Source: Erythrobacter crassostreae (GTDB lineage: Bacteria; Pseudomonadota; Alphaproteobacteria; Sphingomonadales; Sphingomonadaceae). Taken from it: a stretch of 64,000 nt of DNA. The position numbers and the translations under genes were made by a program. The DNA lies in the NCBI RefSeq assembly GCF_019204045.1, contig NZ_JAGSPC010000001.1, forward strand, positions 1,116,001 to 1,180,000, read 5' to 3'. Below are positions 19,270 to 28,656 of this stretch, piece after piece. The notes below the pieces were generated by a model that did no database searches, was not told where the DNA came from, and saw only the letters and a program-made list of their open reading frames with translations. Every line of letters starts with the position of its first letter. The first letter of the stretch is position 1.

Positions 19270-20322
19270 ATGACGCGAACAAAGAGACGCACGACCCAGG
19301 CGGTCAAGATTGATGACGTGGCGCGGCAAGCGGGCGTTTCGGCCATGACTGTTTCGCGCGTGATGAATCGGGAAAGCGGCGTTCGCGAGGGTACGCGTGA
19401 CAAAGTCCTGAAAGCGGTAGAGGCACTGAACTACCAACCCAATCGATCGGCTCGGCGACTGGCAAAAGGCGCGGAAGTGCACATCGGATTGATTTACGCG
19501 AACCCATCGGACAATTACCTTGGGCGGTTTCTGCATGGTGCGCTTGGCGCGGCTCAGCGTTCGGACAACCACCTGATTGTCGATATCTGTGATGAGAACC
19601 TGCCAGCATCTTATGTCAGTTCTGCATTGCGCTTGGCGAAGGCCAATATTGCGGGCGTTATCCTGCCGCCGCCCATATCGGGATCGGATGAAATTCTCTC
19701 CGTGTTTCAAGAATTGCAGATACCCATCGCGACCGTTGCGAACGGCAAAAAATCCCAGAAATTCAACGATATCAGCATCGATGACGAGGGGGCAGCAGCA
19801 AAGATGACCCGCCACCTTATCGATCTTGGCCACCGGCGCATTGCGTTTATTCAAGGCCAGTCTGATCAGAATTCCAGCGCACTGCGCGAACAAGGTTTTC
19901 GTCGCGAGATGCGAGCTGCAGACCTGATTGTTGACCCAGCATTCGTTGCGCCGGGGCAGTTCACTTATCGCTCTGGTGTTGAGGCGGCCGAGTTTTTGTT
20001 GAGCTGCGATGAGCGGCCGACGGCGATCTTTGCCAGCAATGATGACATGGCCGCAGCGGCGATCGGTGTTGCCCATAGGCATGGTTTATCGGTGCCTGAT
20101 GATCTCAGCGTGGTTGGCTTCGACAACAGTCCTTCTGCAATTTCAGTCTGGCCTGAACTGACCACGATTGATCAGCCGGTTAGTGCGATGGCCGCCGCAG
20201 CGTTCGAGCTGGTCTTGAGCCAGATCAATGACGCGGCAGATAAGGAGCGGGGGCAGACAGATAGGGGTCTGGAAGACTGTCAATTGATCGTCCGCGGATC
20301 ATCAGGCCCCTGCCGAGAATAA
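19270..20322 (+). CDS. LacI-family transcriptional regulator of the xylose/xyloside locus
   Basis: A 350-residue regulator. The N-terminal helix-turn-helix reads VKIDDVARQAGVSAMTVSRVMN, followed by the hinge helix NYQPNRSARRLAKG. The periplasmic-binding-protein-like effector domain runs from about residue 60 to the end (VHIGLIYANPSDNYLG, FASNDDMAAAAIGVAHRHGLSVPDDLSVVGFDN). The frame opens at 19228; I prefer the ATG at 19270, which gives a normal N-terminal length, but no strong ribosome binding site decides it. Two palindromes with LacI-type centres flank the gene, one before GH3 and one before the porter gene. It is therefore most simply the local repressor, relieved by xylose or a xyloside. 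Confidence 0.9.
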   Translation: MTRTKRRTTQAVKIDDVARQAGVSAMTVSRVMNRESGVREGTRDKVLKAVEALNYQPNRSARRLAKGAEVHIGLIYANPSDNYLGRFLHGALGAAQRSDNHLIVDICDENLPASYVSSALRLAKANIAGVILPPPISGSDEILSVFQELQIPIATVANGKKSQKFNDISIDDEGAAAKMTRHLIDLGHRRIAFIQGQSDQNSSALREQGFRREMRAADLIVDPAFVAPGQFTYRSGVEAAEFLLSCDERPTAIFASNDDMAAAAIGVAHRHGLSVPDDLSVVGFDNSPSAISVWPELTTIDQPVSAMAAAAFELVLSQINDAADKERGQTDRGLEDCQLIVRGSSGPCRE

Positions 20323-20344
20323 CTTTGAGCTAGATTTTCTTTTC

Positions 20345-20356
20345 GTTAGCGCTAAC
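20345..20356. promoter_or_regulatory. LacI-type operator upstream of the sugar porter operon
   Basis: The 12-base palindrome GTTAGC/GCTAAC shares the TAGCGCTA core with the palindrome at 19190-19205. It lies 33 bases upstream of the porter start. Confidence 0.8.
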
Positions 20357-20389
20357 ATTTAGATCAACTGCTACGAGGGAGAGATTCGA

Positions 20390-21790
20390 GTGGCTCGCGA
20401 AAATTCGCATAACACGCGCTTTGTCAGCTTGATTGTGTCGGTCGCGACACTTGGCGGCTTTCTGTTTGGTTTCGACAGCGGGGTTATCAATGGCACGGTC
20501 GACGGGCTGCAAACTGCATTCGACTCAACTTCGATTGGAACCGGCTTCAACGTAGCATCCATGTTGCTCGGTTGCGCTATTGGCGCCTTTATCGCGGGCC
20601 GACTATCGGATGTTATTGGCCGGCGCGCGGTCCTTTTGATCGCAGCGGTACTTTTCCTCCTCTCGGCATGGGGATCTGGAGTGGCCACTGACGCTACGAC
20701 CTTTGTCATCGCGCGAATTCTTGGTGGTCTTGCGGTTGGCGCGGCAAGCGTGATCGCGCCAGCCTACATCTCTGAAGTCGCACCCGCTGAACGGCGCGGG
20801 CGCCTGTCCTCCATTCAACAGGTGATGATTATCGTCGGCCTGACCGCTGCATTCCTGTCGAACTATTTTCTTGCTGAATTTGCCGGTGGAAGTCAGGCGG
20901 AGTTCTGGGGAGGCTATGCCGCATGGCGATGGATGTTCTGGGCTGAACTGGTGCCAGCCGCGCTCTTCCTGATCTTGCTGTTCTTTATACCTGAAAGCCC
21001 TCGCTATCTTGTCGCGAAAGGGCGCGATAACGAAGCTCAGGCAACTCTTAGCAGGCTTCTTGGCGAAGAAAGCGCCGGCGCAAAACTGGCAGAGATCAAA
21101 GCCAGTCTTGCTGGCGACCACCAGCCGCGACTTTCCGATCTTGTTAGCAGCGCAACAGGCAAAGTGCGCACAATCGTTTGGGTCGGGATCGGTCTTGCCA
21201 CATTCCAGCAGCTTGTGGGTATCAATATCGTTTTCTACTACGGCGCGGTGCTGTGGCAGGCGGTTGGCTTCACAGAGAATGATGCCTTGAAGATCAATGT
21301 GCTGTCGGGCGCGTTGTCTATCGGTGCCGTTTTCTTTGCAATCGCATTGATTGACCGCATCGGGCGAAAACCGCTTTTGTTTGCTGGCTCGCTCTTGATG
21401 ACTGCCGGACTGGCGGTTGTCGCCTTGTCATTCGCAACCGGATCACTGGTTGATGGAGAATTGGTGCTATCCGACGGTGCAGGGCTTGCCGCTCTGATCG
21501 CGGCGAATGTCTATGTCGTGGCTTTTAACTTTAGTTGGGGGCCGGTCATGTGGGTGATGCTTGGCGAGATGTTCCCCAATCAGATCCGCGGTTCTGGCCT
21601 CGCTGTGTCCGGCTTCGCACAATGGACAGCCAATTTCCTGATTATCATGAGCTTCCCTTGGCTGCTCACGAACGTAGGGCTGCCAGTAACCTATGGATTC
21701 TACGCGGCGGCCGCGCTGATATCGGCTTGGTTCGTCGCAAAGCTGGTGAAGGAAACGGCTGGGCGCGAGCTGGAAGCGATGACGGGCTGA
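20390..21790 (+). CDS. Sugar porter family MFS transporter (xylose-type)
   Basis: A 466-residue transporter with 12 predicted helices. Sugar-porter signatures are clear: GGFLFGFDSGVING in helix 1, GRLSDVIGRRAVLL in loop 2-3, RILGGLAVGAASVIAPAYISEVAPAERRGRL in helices 4-5 and loop, FFIPESPRYLVAKG after helix 6 and QQLVGINIVFYYG in helix 7. The start is a GTG at 20390 behind a GAGGGAGAGA ribosome binding site. The family imports monosaccharides by proton symport or facilitation. The genes for mutarotation, isomerisation and phosphorylation of xylose follow in one operon, which makes D-xylose the likely cargo. Confidence 0.92.
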   Translation: MARENSHNTRFVSLIVSVATLGGFLFGFDSGVINGTVDGLQTAFDSTSIGTGFNVASMLLGCAIGAFIAGRLSDVIGRRAVLLIAAVLFLLSAWGSGVATDATTFVIARILGGLAVGAASVIAPAYISEVAPAERRGRLSSIQQVMIIVGLTAAFLSNYFLAEFAGGSQAEFWGGYAAWRWMFWAELVPAALFLILLFFIPESPRYLVAKGRDNEAQATLSRLLGEESAGAKLAEIKASLAGDHQPRLSDLVSSATGKVRTIVWVGIGLATFQQLVGINIVFYYGAVLWQAVGFTENDALKINVLSGALSIGAVFFAIALIDRIGRKPLLFAGSLLMTAGLAVVALSFATGSLVDGELVLSDGAGLAALIAANVYVVAFNFSWGPVMWVMLGEMFPNQIRGSGLAVSGFAQWTANFLIIMSFPWLLTNVGLPVTYGFYAAAALISAWFVAKLVKETAGRELEAMTG

Positions 21791-21793
21791 GCC

Positions 21794-22639
21794 GTGTTGA
21801 CGCTCCGGTCAGATACTGTCGAAGTGGTCATCGATCCGTGGCGAGGCGGCGGCATTCTAGCGTTCAAATGGCGCGGCATTGATGTTTTCAGACCTCACAA
21901 TGGCGGCGACAGCCCACTGGATTTGGCGTGTTTCCCGTTGATCCCTTTTTGCAACCGGATCGCCAAAGGGTGCATCTCTAAACGAGGGCAGCTTCGCACG
22001 CTTCCTGCCGCTTCCCGATGGGGTGAACCAGTGCATGCTTTGCACGGCACGGGATGGATCAGCCCATGGGCAACGAAGCGTGTCGAAACTGATTTGGCTG
22101 TACTGACATTTAGTGGTGACGGGGTTCTATGGCCGTGGGTATTTGACGCTGAACAGCATTTTCAAATGCATAAAGATGGCTTCACTCAATCGATCTCGAT
22201 CACAAATCGAGATGACGTCGCAATGCCAGCTGGGCTTGGACTGCATCCATACTTCTCTCGCGCCGGAGCGACTTTGGAAACCGGCGCGACGGGATATTGG
22301 GCAACCGGCCCGGACCGGTTGCCTGAGACGCATCGCAGTTTGAAAAAGGAGCCGCGCTGGTTCACCAAAGACTGGTTCGATGATTGTTTTACCGGGTGCA
22401 ACGATCCGGTGCGATTGCGGTGGCCGACCCACCAGCTCGCGATACACGCTTCCCAAAACTTACCTTTCACGCACATCTACACGCCGCGAGGCGAAGACTA
22501 TTTTTGCATGGAGCCCGTTAGTCATATCCCAAATGCAGTGAACAGCACACTCGATAGCGACGAGACTGGAATTGCGAACCTTGAACCTGGCCAGAGCATG
22601 AAAATTGACTGCCGGTTTCAACTGGAGGAACCGAGCTGA
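21794..22639 (+). CDS. Aldose 1-epimerase (mutarotase)
   Basis: A 281-residue galactose-mutarotase-fold protein that equilibrates alpha and beta sugar anomers. Recognisable are FPLIPFCNRIAKG near residue 47, HALHGTGW near 77, GLGLHPYF near 149 (proton donor His) and YFCMEPVSHIPNAVN near 235 (base Glu). It starts with GTG three bases after the porter stop. Its stop shares one base with the xylB start (TGATG), so it is translated as part of the xylose operon. It would supply the alpha-D-xylopyranose that the isomerase accepts. Confidence 0.88.
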   Translation: MLTLRSDTVEVVIDPWRGGGILAFKWRGIDVFRPHNGGDSPLDLACFPLIPFCNRIAKGCISKRGQLRTLPAASRWGEPVHALHGTGWISPWATKRVETDLAVLTFSGDGVLWPWVFDAEQHFQMHKDGFTQSISITNRDDVAMPAGLGLHPYFSRAGATLETGATGYWATGPDRLPETHRSLKKEPRWFTKDWFDDCFTGCNDPVRLRWPTHQLAIHASQNLPFTHIYTPRGEDYFCMEPVSHIPNAVNSTLDSDETGIANLEPGQSMKIDCRFQLEEPS

Positions 22640-24066
22640 TGTGGCTGGGAATTGATCTGGGCACCTCGGGTGTCAAGTCTGTCATCGTCGATGAAGATGG
22701 GGCTGTTCTGTCGCAAAGCACCGCAGCGCTTTCTGTCCAGCGGCCCAACCCATTGTGGTCAGAACAGGCGCCTGCGGCATGGTGGGAGGCGACAAAGGCC
22801 TCGATCATCTGTCTACCAGAAAAGCAAAGAGCAAGCGTCAAAGGCATCGGGCTTTCCGGTCAGATGCACGGTGCGGTATTGCTAGATAAGACTGATGTGG
22901 TTCTGCGCCCTGCTATCCTTTGGAACGATGGCCGCAGCGCACCATATTGTGCTGCTCTTGATCCGATGGCTCGAAAGTTCACCGGCAACCTTGCGATGGC
23001 TGGGTTCACTGCGCCGAAGCTTTCCTGGGTTCGTGAGAATGAGCCGGAGATATTTTCTGCGACCCGCAAGGTGTTGCTGCCGAAGGATTATTTGCGGCTT
23101 TTGCTGACGGGTGAAAAGGCCAGCGAGATGTCCGATGCTTCTGGAACTCTGTGGCTTGATGTCGCGGAGCGCAGATGGTCGCCCGAAATGCTTGCAGCTA
23201 CCGGAATGGATGAACGCTATATGCCTGCTCTCGTTGAGGGGGCTGAAGTGTCGGGGAAACTGCGCCGCGCGGTCGCAGATGAACTGGGTTTGCCGGTCGT
23301 CCCCGTTGCAGGCGGTGCAGGCGATCAAGCTGCAGGGGCGATCGGGGCAGGGGTAACAGATCCTGGGCAAGCGTTCCTAAGTCTGGGAACATCCGGGGTT
23401 GTGTTCGCTGCATCCGGCGGATTTGAACCGGCACCCGAAAACGGTGTGCACGCATTCTGCCACGCCCTGCCAGATCGCTGGCATGCAATGACTGTGATGC
23501 TTTCGGCTGCGGCATGTCTGGATTGGGTCACCAGGCTCACCGGTTTTACCGACGTGCCAAGTGCGTTGGAAGCCGCTGCGTACAACGACACGCCAGCTTC
23601 GAAACTGCCCTTGTTTCTCCCATACCTTTCTGGCGAACGCACGCCGCATAATAATCCGTCAGCAAAAGGCGTTTTCTTCGGCATGAGTCAGGAAACAGGA
23701 CCGGCTGAGCTTGTGCGATCAACGCTGGAAGGCGTCGGATTTGGGCTGCGCGACGGGCTAGATGCGATGGCGTCGAAGCCGGATCAGTTGTCAGTGATTG
23801 GCGGCGGTGCTCAATCTGAACACTGGGCCCAAATACTGGCAGATATACTCGTGGTGCCACTCATCTACCGCGACGGTGCAAGTGTCGGCCCGGCCAACGG
23901 TGCAGCGCGCCTTGCACGCTTGGCTGTCACTGCCGATTCCGTCGCCGATGTCTGCACGCAGCCACCAGAGCAATCGCGCTTCTGTCCAAAATCCAACCAA
24001 GACGATCGGTTTGCCAAGTTCCGGTCGCTCTATCCCGCACTCAAATCCAGTTTCGGAGAATTTTGA
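22639..24066 (+). CDS. xylB: Xylulokinase
   Basis: A 475-residue FGGY-family kinase that phosphorylates D-xylulose to xylulose 5-phosphate. The N-terminal phosphate-binding strand reads [19 protein letters not shown], the substrate loop [13 protein letters not shown] and ILWNDGRS, and the catalytic Asp lies in [15 protein letters not shown]. The C-terminal ATP site is [20 protein letters not shown]. The length is normal for XylB. It overlaps the epimerase gene by one base and the isomerase gene by one base (TGATG), so the product ratio is probably set by translational coupling. Confidence 0.96.
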   Translation: MWLGIDLGTSGVKSVIVDEDGAVLSQSTAALSVQRPNPLWSEQAPAAWWEATKASIICLPEKQRASVKGIGLSGQMHGAVLLDKTDVVLRPAILWNDGRSAPYCAALDPMARKFTGNLAMAGFTAPKLSWVRENEPEIFSATRKVLLPKDYLRLLLTGEKASEMSDASGTLWLDVAERRWSPEMLAATGMDERYMPALVEGAEVSGKLRRAVADELGLPVVPVAGGAGDQAAGAIGAGVTDPGQAFLSLGTSGVVFAASGGFEPAPENGVHAFCHALPDRWHAMTVMLSAAACLDWVTRLTGFTDVPSALEAAAYNDTPASKLPLFLPYLSGERTPHNNPSAKGVFFGMSQETGPAELVRSTLEGVGFGLRDGLDAMASKPDQLSVIGGGAQSEHWAQILADILVVPLIYRDGASVGPANGAARLARLAVTADSVADVCTQPPEQSRFCPKSNQDDRFAKFRSLYPALKSSFGEF

Positions 24067-25379
24067 TGAGCTACTTCGCTGACATCCCGTCCATCGCATT
24101 TGAAGGGACAGAAAGCCGAAACCCGCTTGCCTATCGTTTCTACGATGCGGATCGCGAAGTGCTCGGGAAATCGATGCGAGACCATTTACGCTGGGCGGTT
24201 TGTTACTGGCATACATTTGCATGGCCGGGTCACGATATCTTCGGCGCGGGCGTTTTCGAACGACCTTGGAAACCAGGTGAACCTGTCACCGCTGAACATG
24301 CCCAGATCAAGCTTGATGCGGCATTTGATATGTTCGCGAAACTTGGCGCACCATTCTATTGTTTCCACGATGTGGATGCGATGGCCGACCACGATGACAC
24401 GACCAGCTACTCACGGGAACTGGATGCGATCGTTGGTAAAATGGAAGGCAAGATCGCCGAAACCGGTGTGAACTTGCTTTGGGGAACAGCCAACCTGTTT
24501 AGCCACCCACGCTACGCTGCAGGCGCGGCCACCAATCCCGATCCTGATGTATTTGCCTGGGCTGCGCATCAAGTGCGCTCAATGCTGGAAGCGACAAATC
24601 ATCTCGGCGGCGAGAACTATGTGCTGTGGGGAGGCCGTGAGGGCTATGACACTATCCTCAATACGAACCTTGGACACGAGCTCGATCAATTGGGCCGGTT
24701 CATGAACATGGTTGTGGAGCACAAACACAAGATCGGTTTTGACGGTCCAATCTTGATCGAGCCGAAACCGCATGAGCCGACCAAACATCAATATGACCGG
24801 GACACCGCAACCGTTTATGGTTTTCTAAAGCGTTACGGGCTTGAGGACGAGGTTAAGGTCAACATTGAGGCAAACCATGCAACGCTCGCCGGAAACAGCT
24901 TCGAGCACGAAATCGCGACTGCCAACGCGCTGGGCATCATGGGGTCGATCGACATCAATCGCGGTGACCCGCAGAATGGATGGGACACGGATCAGTTTCC
25001 CAACAACGTTCCGGATCTGACGCCGGTATTGTATTACATCATTCAAGGCGGTGGCTTCAAAACCGGCGGCTTCAATTTTGATGCAAAGGTTCGTCGCCAA
25101 TCCGTCGATGCCGAAGATCTCTTCCACGCACATATTGGCGGCGTCGATGTCCTCTCGCGTGCTCTGTTAGCGGCTGCATCCATCATCGAGGAAGGACAGC
25201 TGGATCAGTTTGTATCTGACCGATATTCCGGTTGGAATGAAGCTTTCGGTCAAGATGTCCTTTCAGGAAAGATCACGCTGGAACAGGCTGCAAACCACGC
25301 AGTCGAGAACAACCTGCAACCCAGTGTTCGATCAGGGCGGCAAGAATTTCTGGAAAACCTGATTAGTCGCCACAGCTGA
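24066..25379 (+). CDS. xylA: Xylose isomerase
   Basis: A 437-residue class II xylose isomerase that converts D-xylose to D-xylulose. The catalytic pair is His101 and Asp104 in FYCFHDVD. Metal ligands are visible in [34 protein letters not shown] and [19 protein letters not shown]. The start is the ATG at 24066, overlapping the xylB stop. A TTG three bases earlier is also in frame but unlikely. With XylB it feeds the pentose phosphate pathway, so this organism uses the isomerase route rather than the Weimberg route for xylose. Confidence 0.97.
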   Translation: MSYFADIPSIAFEGTESRNPLAYRFYDADREVLGKSMRDHLRWAVCYWHTFAWPGHDIFGAGVFERPWKPGEPVTAEHAQIKLDAAFDMFAKLGAPFYCFHDVDAMADHDDTTSYSRELDAIVGKMEGKIAETGVNLLWGTANLFSHPRYAAGAATNPDPDVFAWAAHQVRSMLEATNHLGGENYVLWGGREGYDTILNTNLGHELDQLGRFMNMVVEHKHKIGFDGPILIEPKPHEPTKHQYDRDTATVYGFLKRYGLEDEVKVNIEANHATLAGNSFEHEIATANALGIMGSIDINRGDPQNGWDTDQFPNNVPDLTPVLYYIIQGGGFKTGGFNFDAKVRRQSVDAEDLFHAHIGGVDVLSRALLAAASIIEEGQLDQFVSDRYSGWNEAFGQDVLSGKITLEQAANHAVENNLQPSVRSGRQEFLENLISRHS

Positions 25380-25397
25380 ACGTCCTAGGCAGTCGGG

Positions 25398-26867
25398 TCA
25401 GCCGCCCAGATCGGGCAGCTTCGAAAAGTCTGGCGCTTCAACGGTAATCCGGTCGGACTTCACTGCTTCGCCGCGCATAAAGGTGTGCATCGCGTCTTGA
25501 ACCTCAGATGAGGTCATGAAGAGATTGTGTCCGGCATTCTCGACAGTGATGTGCTCGACTTTGCTCAATCCTGCTGTCGCCTCGATGTGACCTTCGGGAT
25601 AGGTTCGTCCGTCCAGCGTACCCGTTAACATCAGAACGGGTGTGTCTCCGAATGGCCCGTCACGGAATGCTGGGCCAATGTCGACCTCTTTCAACTCATC
25701 AAGAATTTGCGGCATCGGGAAGTTCATATACTTACCTACCGGGGATGAAGATGCTTGTTGTTCAAACGCCTTTAAGCGGGCCGGAGTGATACCAGAGGCC
25801 CGGTCCATCGCGAGCGACATTGCGGAAAAGGTGATCGGCTCATCAGGGCTCCAGAACCGCTGCAAAATGAACGTGATCATCGTTGGATCACCTTCGTCCA
25901 GTTGGCGATACATCATCAGCAGCACAGCCGCATATTGCGGGTCCGAGATCAGTCCTCCGCTGAATTGCTGCAAATGCCTTTTTTGAAGCAGCAGGTCATA
26001 ACTGCCACCGTCTTTCGTCGGTACAATAACGGTCATGGGATTTGCATCGAGCTTCGCATGCACACGCTCGATCAACCCCAGGATATTGGGATAAAGCCTC
26101 GCGGCTTCGGGTTGCGCATCTACGGCTGCCTGTAAACGGCCGAAATAGCCAAGCGTTCGGCTGGGCAGTTTGACTGTCTGATCAAGCCCCTCTGTCGCGG
26201 CCATGATTACGCGGTCAAGTTCGTCCGGGATTGCTGAAAGCGCTGCCAAAGCGAGGTGGCTGCCATAGGAAATGGACCATAGAGAGATCTGACCTGCGCC
26301 AAGATGTTGGCGTAAATCGGACAGATCCTGTGCGCTTTCGGCGGTTGTAAAGCCGCGTAGGTCGACGCCGTTCTCTTTCCATTGTGCTGCACATTCACGC
26401 GTCGCCAATTTGTACCGCTCGGCATGTTCGGCGTCACTTATGCGCTCCATTTCGCCAATCTCGACGCTCGAGACGCAAGGGGCAGGTTTATCAGATTGGC
26501 CGGTGCCGCGTTGGTCGAGGGCAATCACATCGCCATGCTGGCGCATTGCCATAAACAAGGGAAAACGCGGCCCCTTCGCAGTTCCGATACCTGATCCACC
26601 AGGCCCGCCTGACAGATAAACAATCGGGTTGCCCGGAGTTTCGGTTGTCGCTGGGAAGCGGACATAAGCAACCTTGGTGGTGCCGCTGTCCGGATCGCTC
26701 CTGTTCATCGGAACCGTCAGAAACCCGCTATACGCTTCAACCGTTTCGCCAGTGCGGGTTTCAAAGGTGATTGCCTCCTCGTTCGGCGCTGTATGGGCCA
26801 TCGCGGGTGCGAAAACGGGAATGGCCATCGCGAGTGCTAAGGATGTGAGGATTGTTGATCTGGGCAT
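25398..26867 (-). CDS. Secreted alpha/beta hydrolase, proline iminopeptidase/TAP-like
   Basis: A 489-residue exported hydrolase. The signal peptide ends near PAMAHTAPNEE. The fold shows IVYLSGGPGGSGIG (oxyanion loop), VIALDQRGTGQSDKPAPC, the nucleophile Ser in ISLWSISYGSHLALA, a charge-relay Asp in MLTGTLDGRTYPEGH and His in VENAGHNLFM. This layout, with a long cap and a TAP-like C-terminal part, is that of tripeptidyl/proline aminopeptidases such as Streptomyces SlpD/E. Substrate unproven. It is divergent from the membrane LytTR regulator with 140 bases between starts. Confidence 0.88.
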   Translation of the reverse strand: MPRSTILTSLALAMAIPVFAPAMAHTAPNEEAITFETRTGETVEAYSGFLTVPMNRSDPDSGTTKVAYVRFPATTETPGNPIVYLSGGPGGSGIGTAKGPRFPLFMAMRQHGDVIALDQRGTGQSDKPAPCVSSVEIGEMERISDAEHAERYKLATRECAAQWKENGVDLRGFTTAESAQDLSDLRQHLGAGQISLWSISYGSHLALAALSAIPDELDRVIMAATEGLDQTVKLPSRTLGYFGRLQAAVDAQPEAARLYPNILGLIERVHAKLDANPMTVIVPTKDGGSYDLLLQKRHLQQFSGGLISDPQYAAVLLMMYRQLDEGDPTMITFILQRFWSPDEPITFSAMSLAMDRASGITPARLKAFEQQASSSPVGKYMNFPMPQILDELKEVDIGPAFRDGPFGDTPVLMLTGTLDGRTYPEGHIEATAGLSKVEHITVENAGHNLFMTSSEVQDAMHTFMRGEAVKSDRITVEAPDFSKLPDLGG

Positions 26868-27007
26868 GGCGCTTCTCTCCGATTGATGTGCGTTCCGATC
26901 CGAAACAGAGGAATTTCAGCGCAGTGAACAGAGGGTGTTCTGTTAGCGGGGGGTTCTGATCGGTCAGCGGCGGGACTTACCGTTCATCGGAAGCTATAGG
27001 TTTCTCG

Positions 27008-28468
27008 GTGCTGCGCTTCCTTCTCCTTTTCTTGTCGCTTCTGACCCTTCCTGCTGCGGTAAGCGCGCAGCCATACCAGAGCTTCATCGATCATCCCGTC
27101 CGCGTCTGCGACGCCGCAGCAGGATCAGACACACCGCCAGATTTTGAGCAGAGCCTTTGTGAAACGACGCTTTTCTATCAAGCCGACCCACAAGACCGCC
27201 TGATATGGATCATATTTGAGTTTGAAGCAGAGCCAACCTTGGTTGAAGGTGATCAACCGCTCGGTTTGTTCTTGAGCGCAAAGGCATCAAGCGAAGTCTT
27301 CCTCAATGGAGTCGCGCTTGGCAAAAATGGGAAGCCGGGAGCATCTCCGCTTAGCGAAGATGCAGGTGATATGGATGCCGTATTCTTCGTTCCCGAGGAT
27401 ACATTGAAAGCGGATACAAACCGGCTTGTTATGCGGATGTCCTCAATGAATGGCGGCATCACACTCAATTCGCCGATGCACAACATCTCGCTGGCTCCCT
27501 ACCGAGATCCGCGTAAACCGGGCCCTGCTACGTGGTTTGCGTTGGTGACCTTTGGCCTGTTTGTCGCGGCGTTCGTCTTCTTTGGGGTTAGCTCCTTGCG
27601 CGGCAGCGACAAAGAAGGCTCCGCGTTGATCGCCGCAATATCTTTGACGGCTGCATTGCAGCTCGCGGCGGAGGCAACGCGCGACATCCTCCCCTATCCT
27701 TATCCGCTGCATGATCTTCGGCTATCTTTGATCCTGACTTTCGCAATCTGTCTGGGGCTGAGCGCCGCCGCGTACGTGCTGCTTCGTTTGTTTCAGCCAT
27801 TTGCGAAGCGGCGTTTGCTCGCGCTGGCGGGCTTGCTCGCGGTAATGCTGCTGATCAGTGTTCTTCAGCCTGGGTTTGATCTCAAGACCGGACTTGTTTT
27901 CATTGCTGCATCTGTGGTCGGCGCAATTGGCGGCGTCATCGCTGACTTAGGCGGCAACCGGAATGGCCGGTGGATTGCGTTGGCATCATTAGCACTCGCG
28001 GCCTCGATTTATTGGCTCGGCGGACTGTTTTTAGACACCGTTCTCTATCTGATTGTAGCGGTCTGCGTGCTTTGGTTGTTCTTTAGCCGGGCAAGGGCGG
28101 GCAATCTGTTGGCCGAACCTGCAGATATTCAGGTCCTGCCCAAACGCATCGAAATTTCTAACAATGGCAGGATCGAATTTGTCGACTGCAATGATGTCGT
28201 CCGCTTCAGCGGAGCTGGAGATTATGTTGAGGTCTTTCTCAAATCCGGGCGCAGCGCATTGCATAGTGCGACGCTATCAGCCTTGGAATCTGAACTGTCG
28301 GATGGTTTTATCCGGGTTCATCGCTCGCATATTGTGAATGCTGAGCTGGTAAAATCACTCACTCGCGAAAGCGCAGGGACCGGCGAATTGCAAATGTCAG
28401 ATGGGTCAGTTGTACCGATCAGTCGGCGCAACTTGGCCAGCGTTAAGGCCGCGCTGAAGAGCAACTAG
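27008..28468 (+). CDS. Membrane-anchored LytTR DNA-binding regulator with extracytoplasmic sensor domain
   Basis: A 486-residue protein starting with GTG. A signal peptide (cleavage near AVSAQPYQ) leads into an extracytoplasmic beta-rich domain of about 150 residues with three Cys. It contains a jelly-roll-like core (VFLNGVALGKNGKPG, FFVPEDTLKADTNRLVMRM) as in 7TM-DISM receptors. Seven or so hydrophobic helices follow at about residues 176-360. The C-terminal LytTR domain (about 378-483) reads VVRFSGAGDYVEVFLKSGRSALHSATLSALE and FIRVHRSHIVNAELVKSL. It would sense an external or membrane signal and bind DNA from the membrane. The neighbouring secreted hydrolase is the obvious candidate target. 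Ligand unknown. Confidence 0.87.
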   Translation: MLRFLLLFLSLLTLPAAVSAQPYQSFIDHPVRVCDAAAGSDTPPDFEQSLCETTLFYQADPQDRLIWIIFEFEAEPTLVEGDQPLGLFLSAKASSEVFLNGVALGKNGKPGASPLSEDAGDMDAVFFVPEDTLKADTNRLVMRMSSMNGGITLNSPMHNISLAPYRDPRKPGPATWFALVTFGLFVAAFVFFGVSSLRGSDKEGSALIAAISLTAALQLAAEATRDILPYPYPLHDLRLSLILTFAICLGLSAAAYVLLRLFQPFAKRRLLALAGLLAVMLLISVLQPGFDLKTGLVFIAASVVGAIGGVIADLGGNRNGRWIALASLALAASIYWLGGLFLDTVLYLIVAVCVLWLFFSRARAGNLLAEPADIQVLPKRIEISNNGRIEFVDCNDVVRFSGAGDYVEVFLKSGRSALHSATLSALESELSDGFIRVHRSHIVNAELVKSLTRESAGTGELQMSDGSVVPISRRNLASVKAALKSN

Positions 28469-28548
28469 TTGGCTCTCAAGCGCCCAAGTGTCTCTTGGCG
28501 TAACCTTTCTCGGCCATTCTCCGGATCGCTCAATAGGGAGTGTCAGAG

Positions 28549-28656
28549 ATGAACTTACGTGATCTGGAATATGTCGCAGCGATCGATCGTTATCGCAATC
28601 CTTTTACCCCTTGGCCCGTCTTTCACCAATTTTGGGAAAGAAAGGCAGCACGATGA
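28549..28656 (+). pseudogene. Remnant of an OxyR-like LysR regulator gene (first ~16 codons)
   Basis: An ATG at 28549 behind AGGGAG gives MNLRDLEYVAAIDRYR, which resembles the start of OxyR-type LysR regulators (E. coli OxyR: MNIRDLEYLVALAEHRHF). After this the similarity stops. The reading frame continues through unrelated residues to a TGA at 28654 that overlaps the start of the decayed autotransporter gene. The simplest reading is that a deletion fused the start of a LysR gene to upstream DNA of the autotransporter. It could instead be a chance 35-codon leader, because only 16 residues match and this was judged from memory. Confidence 0.45.

Noticed and set aside
19174..20082. Extension of the GH3 frame upstream by 303 residues
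   Set aside because: It runs antisense through the LacI gene; the signal peptide begins at 19173 and the operator lies inside the extension.
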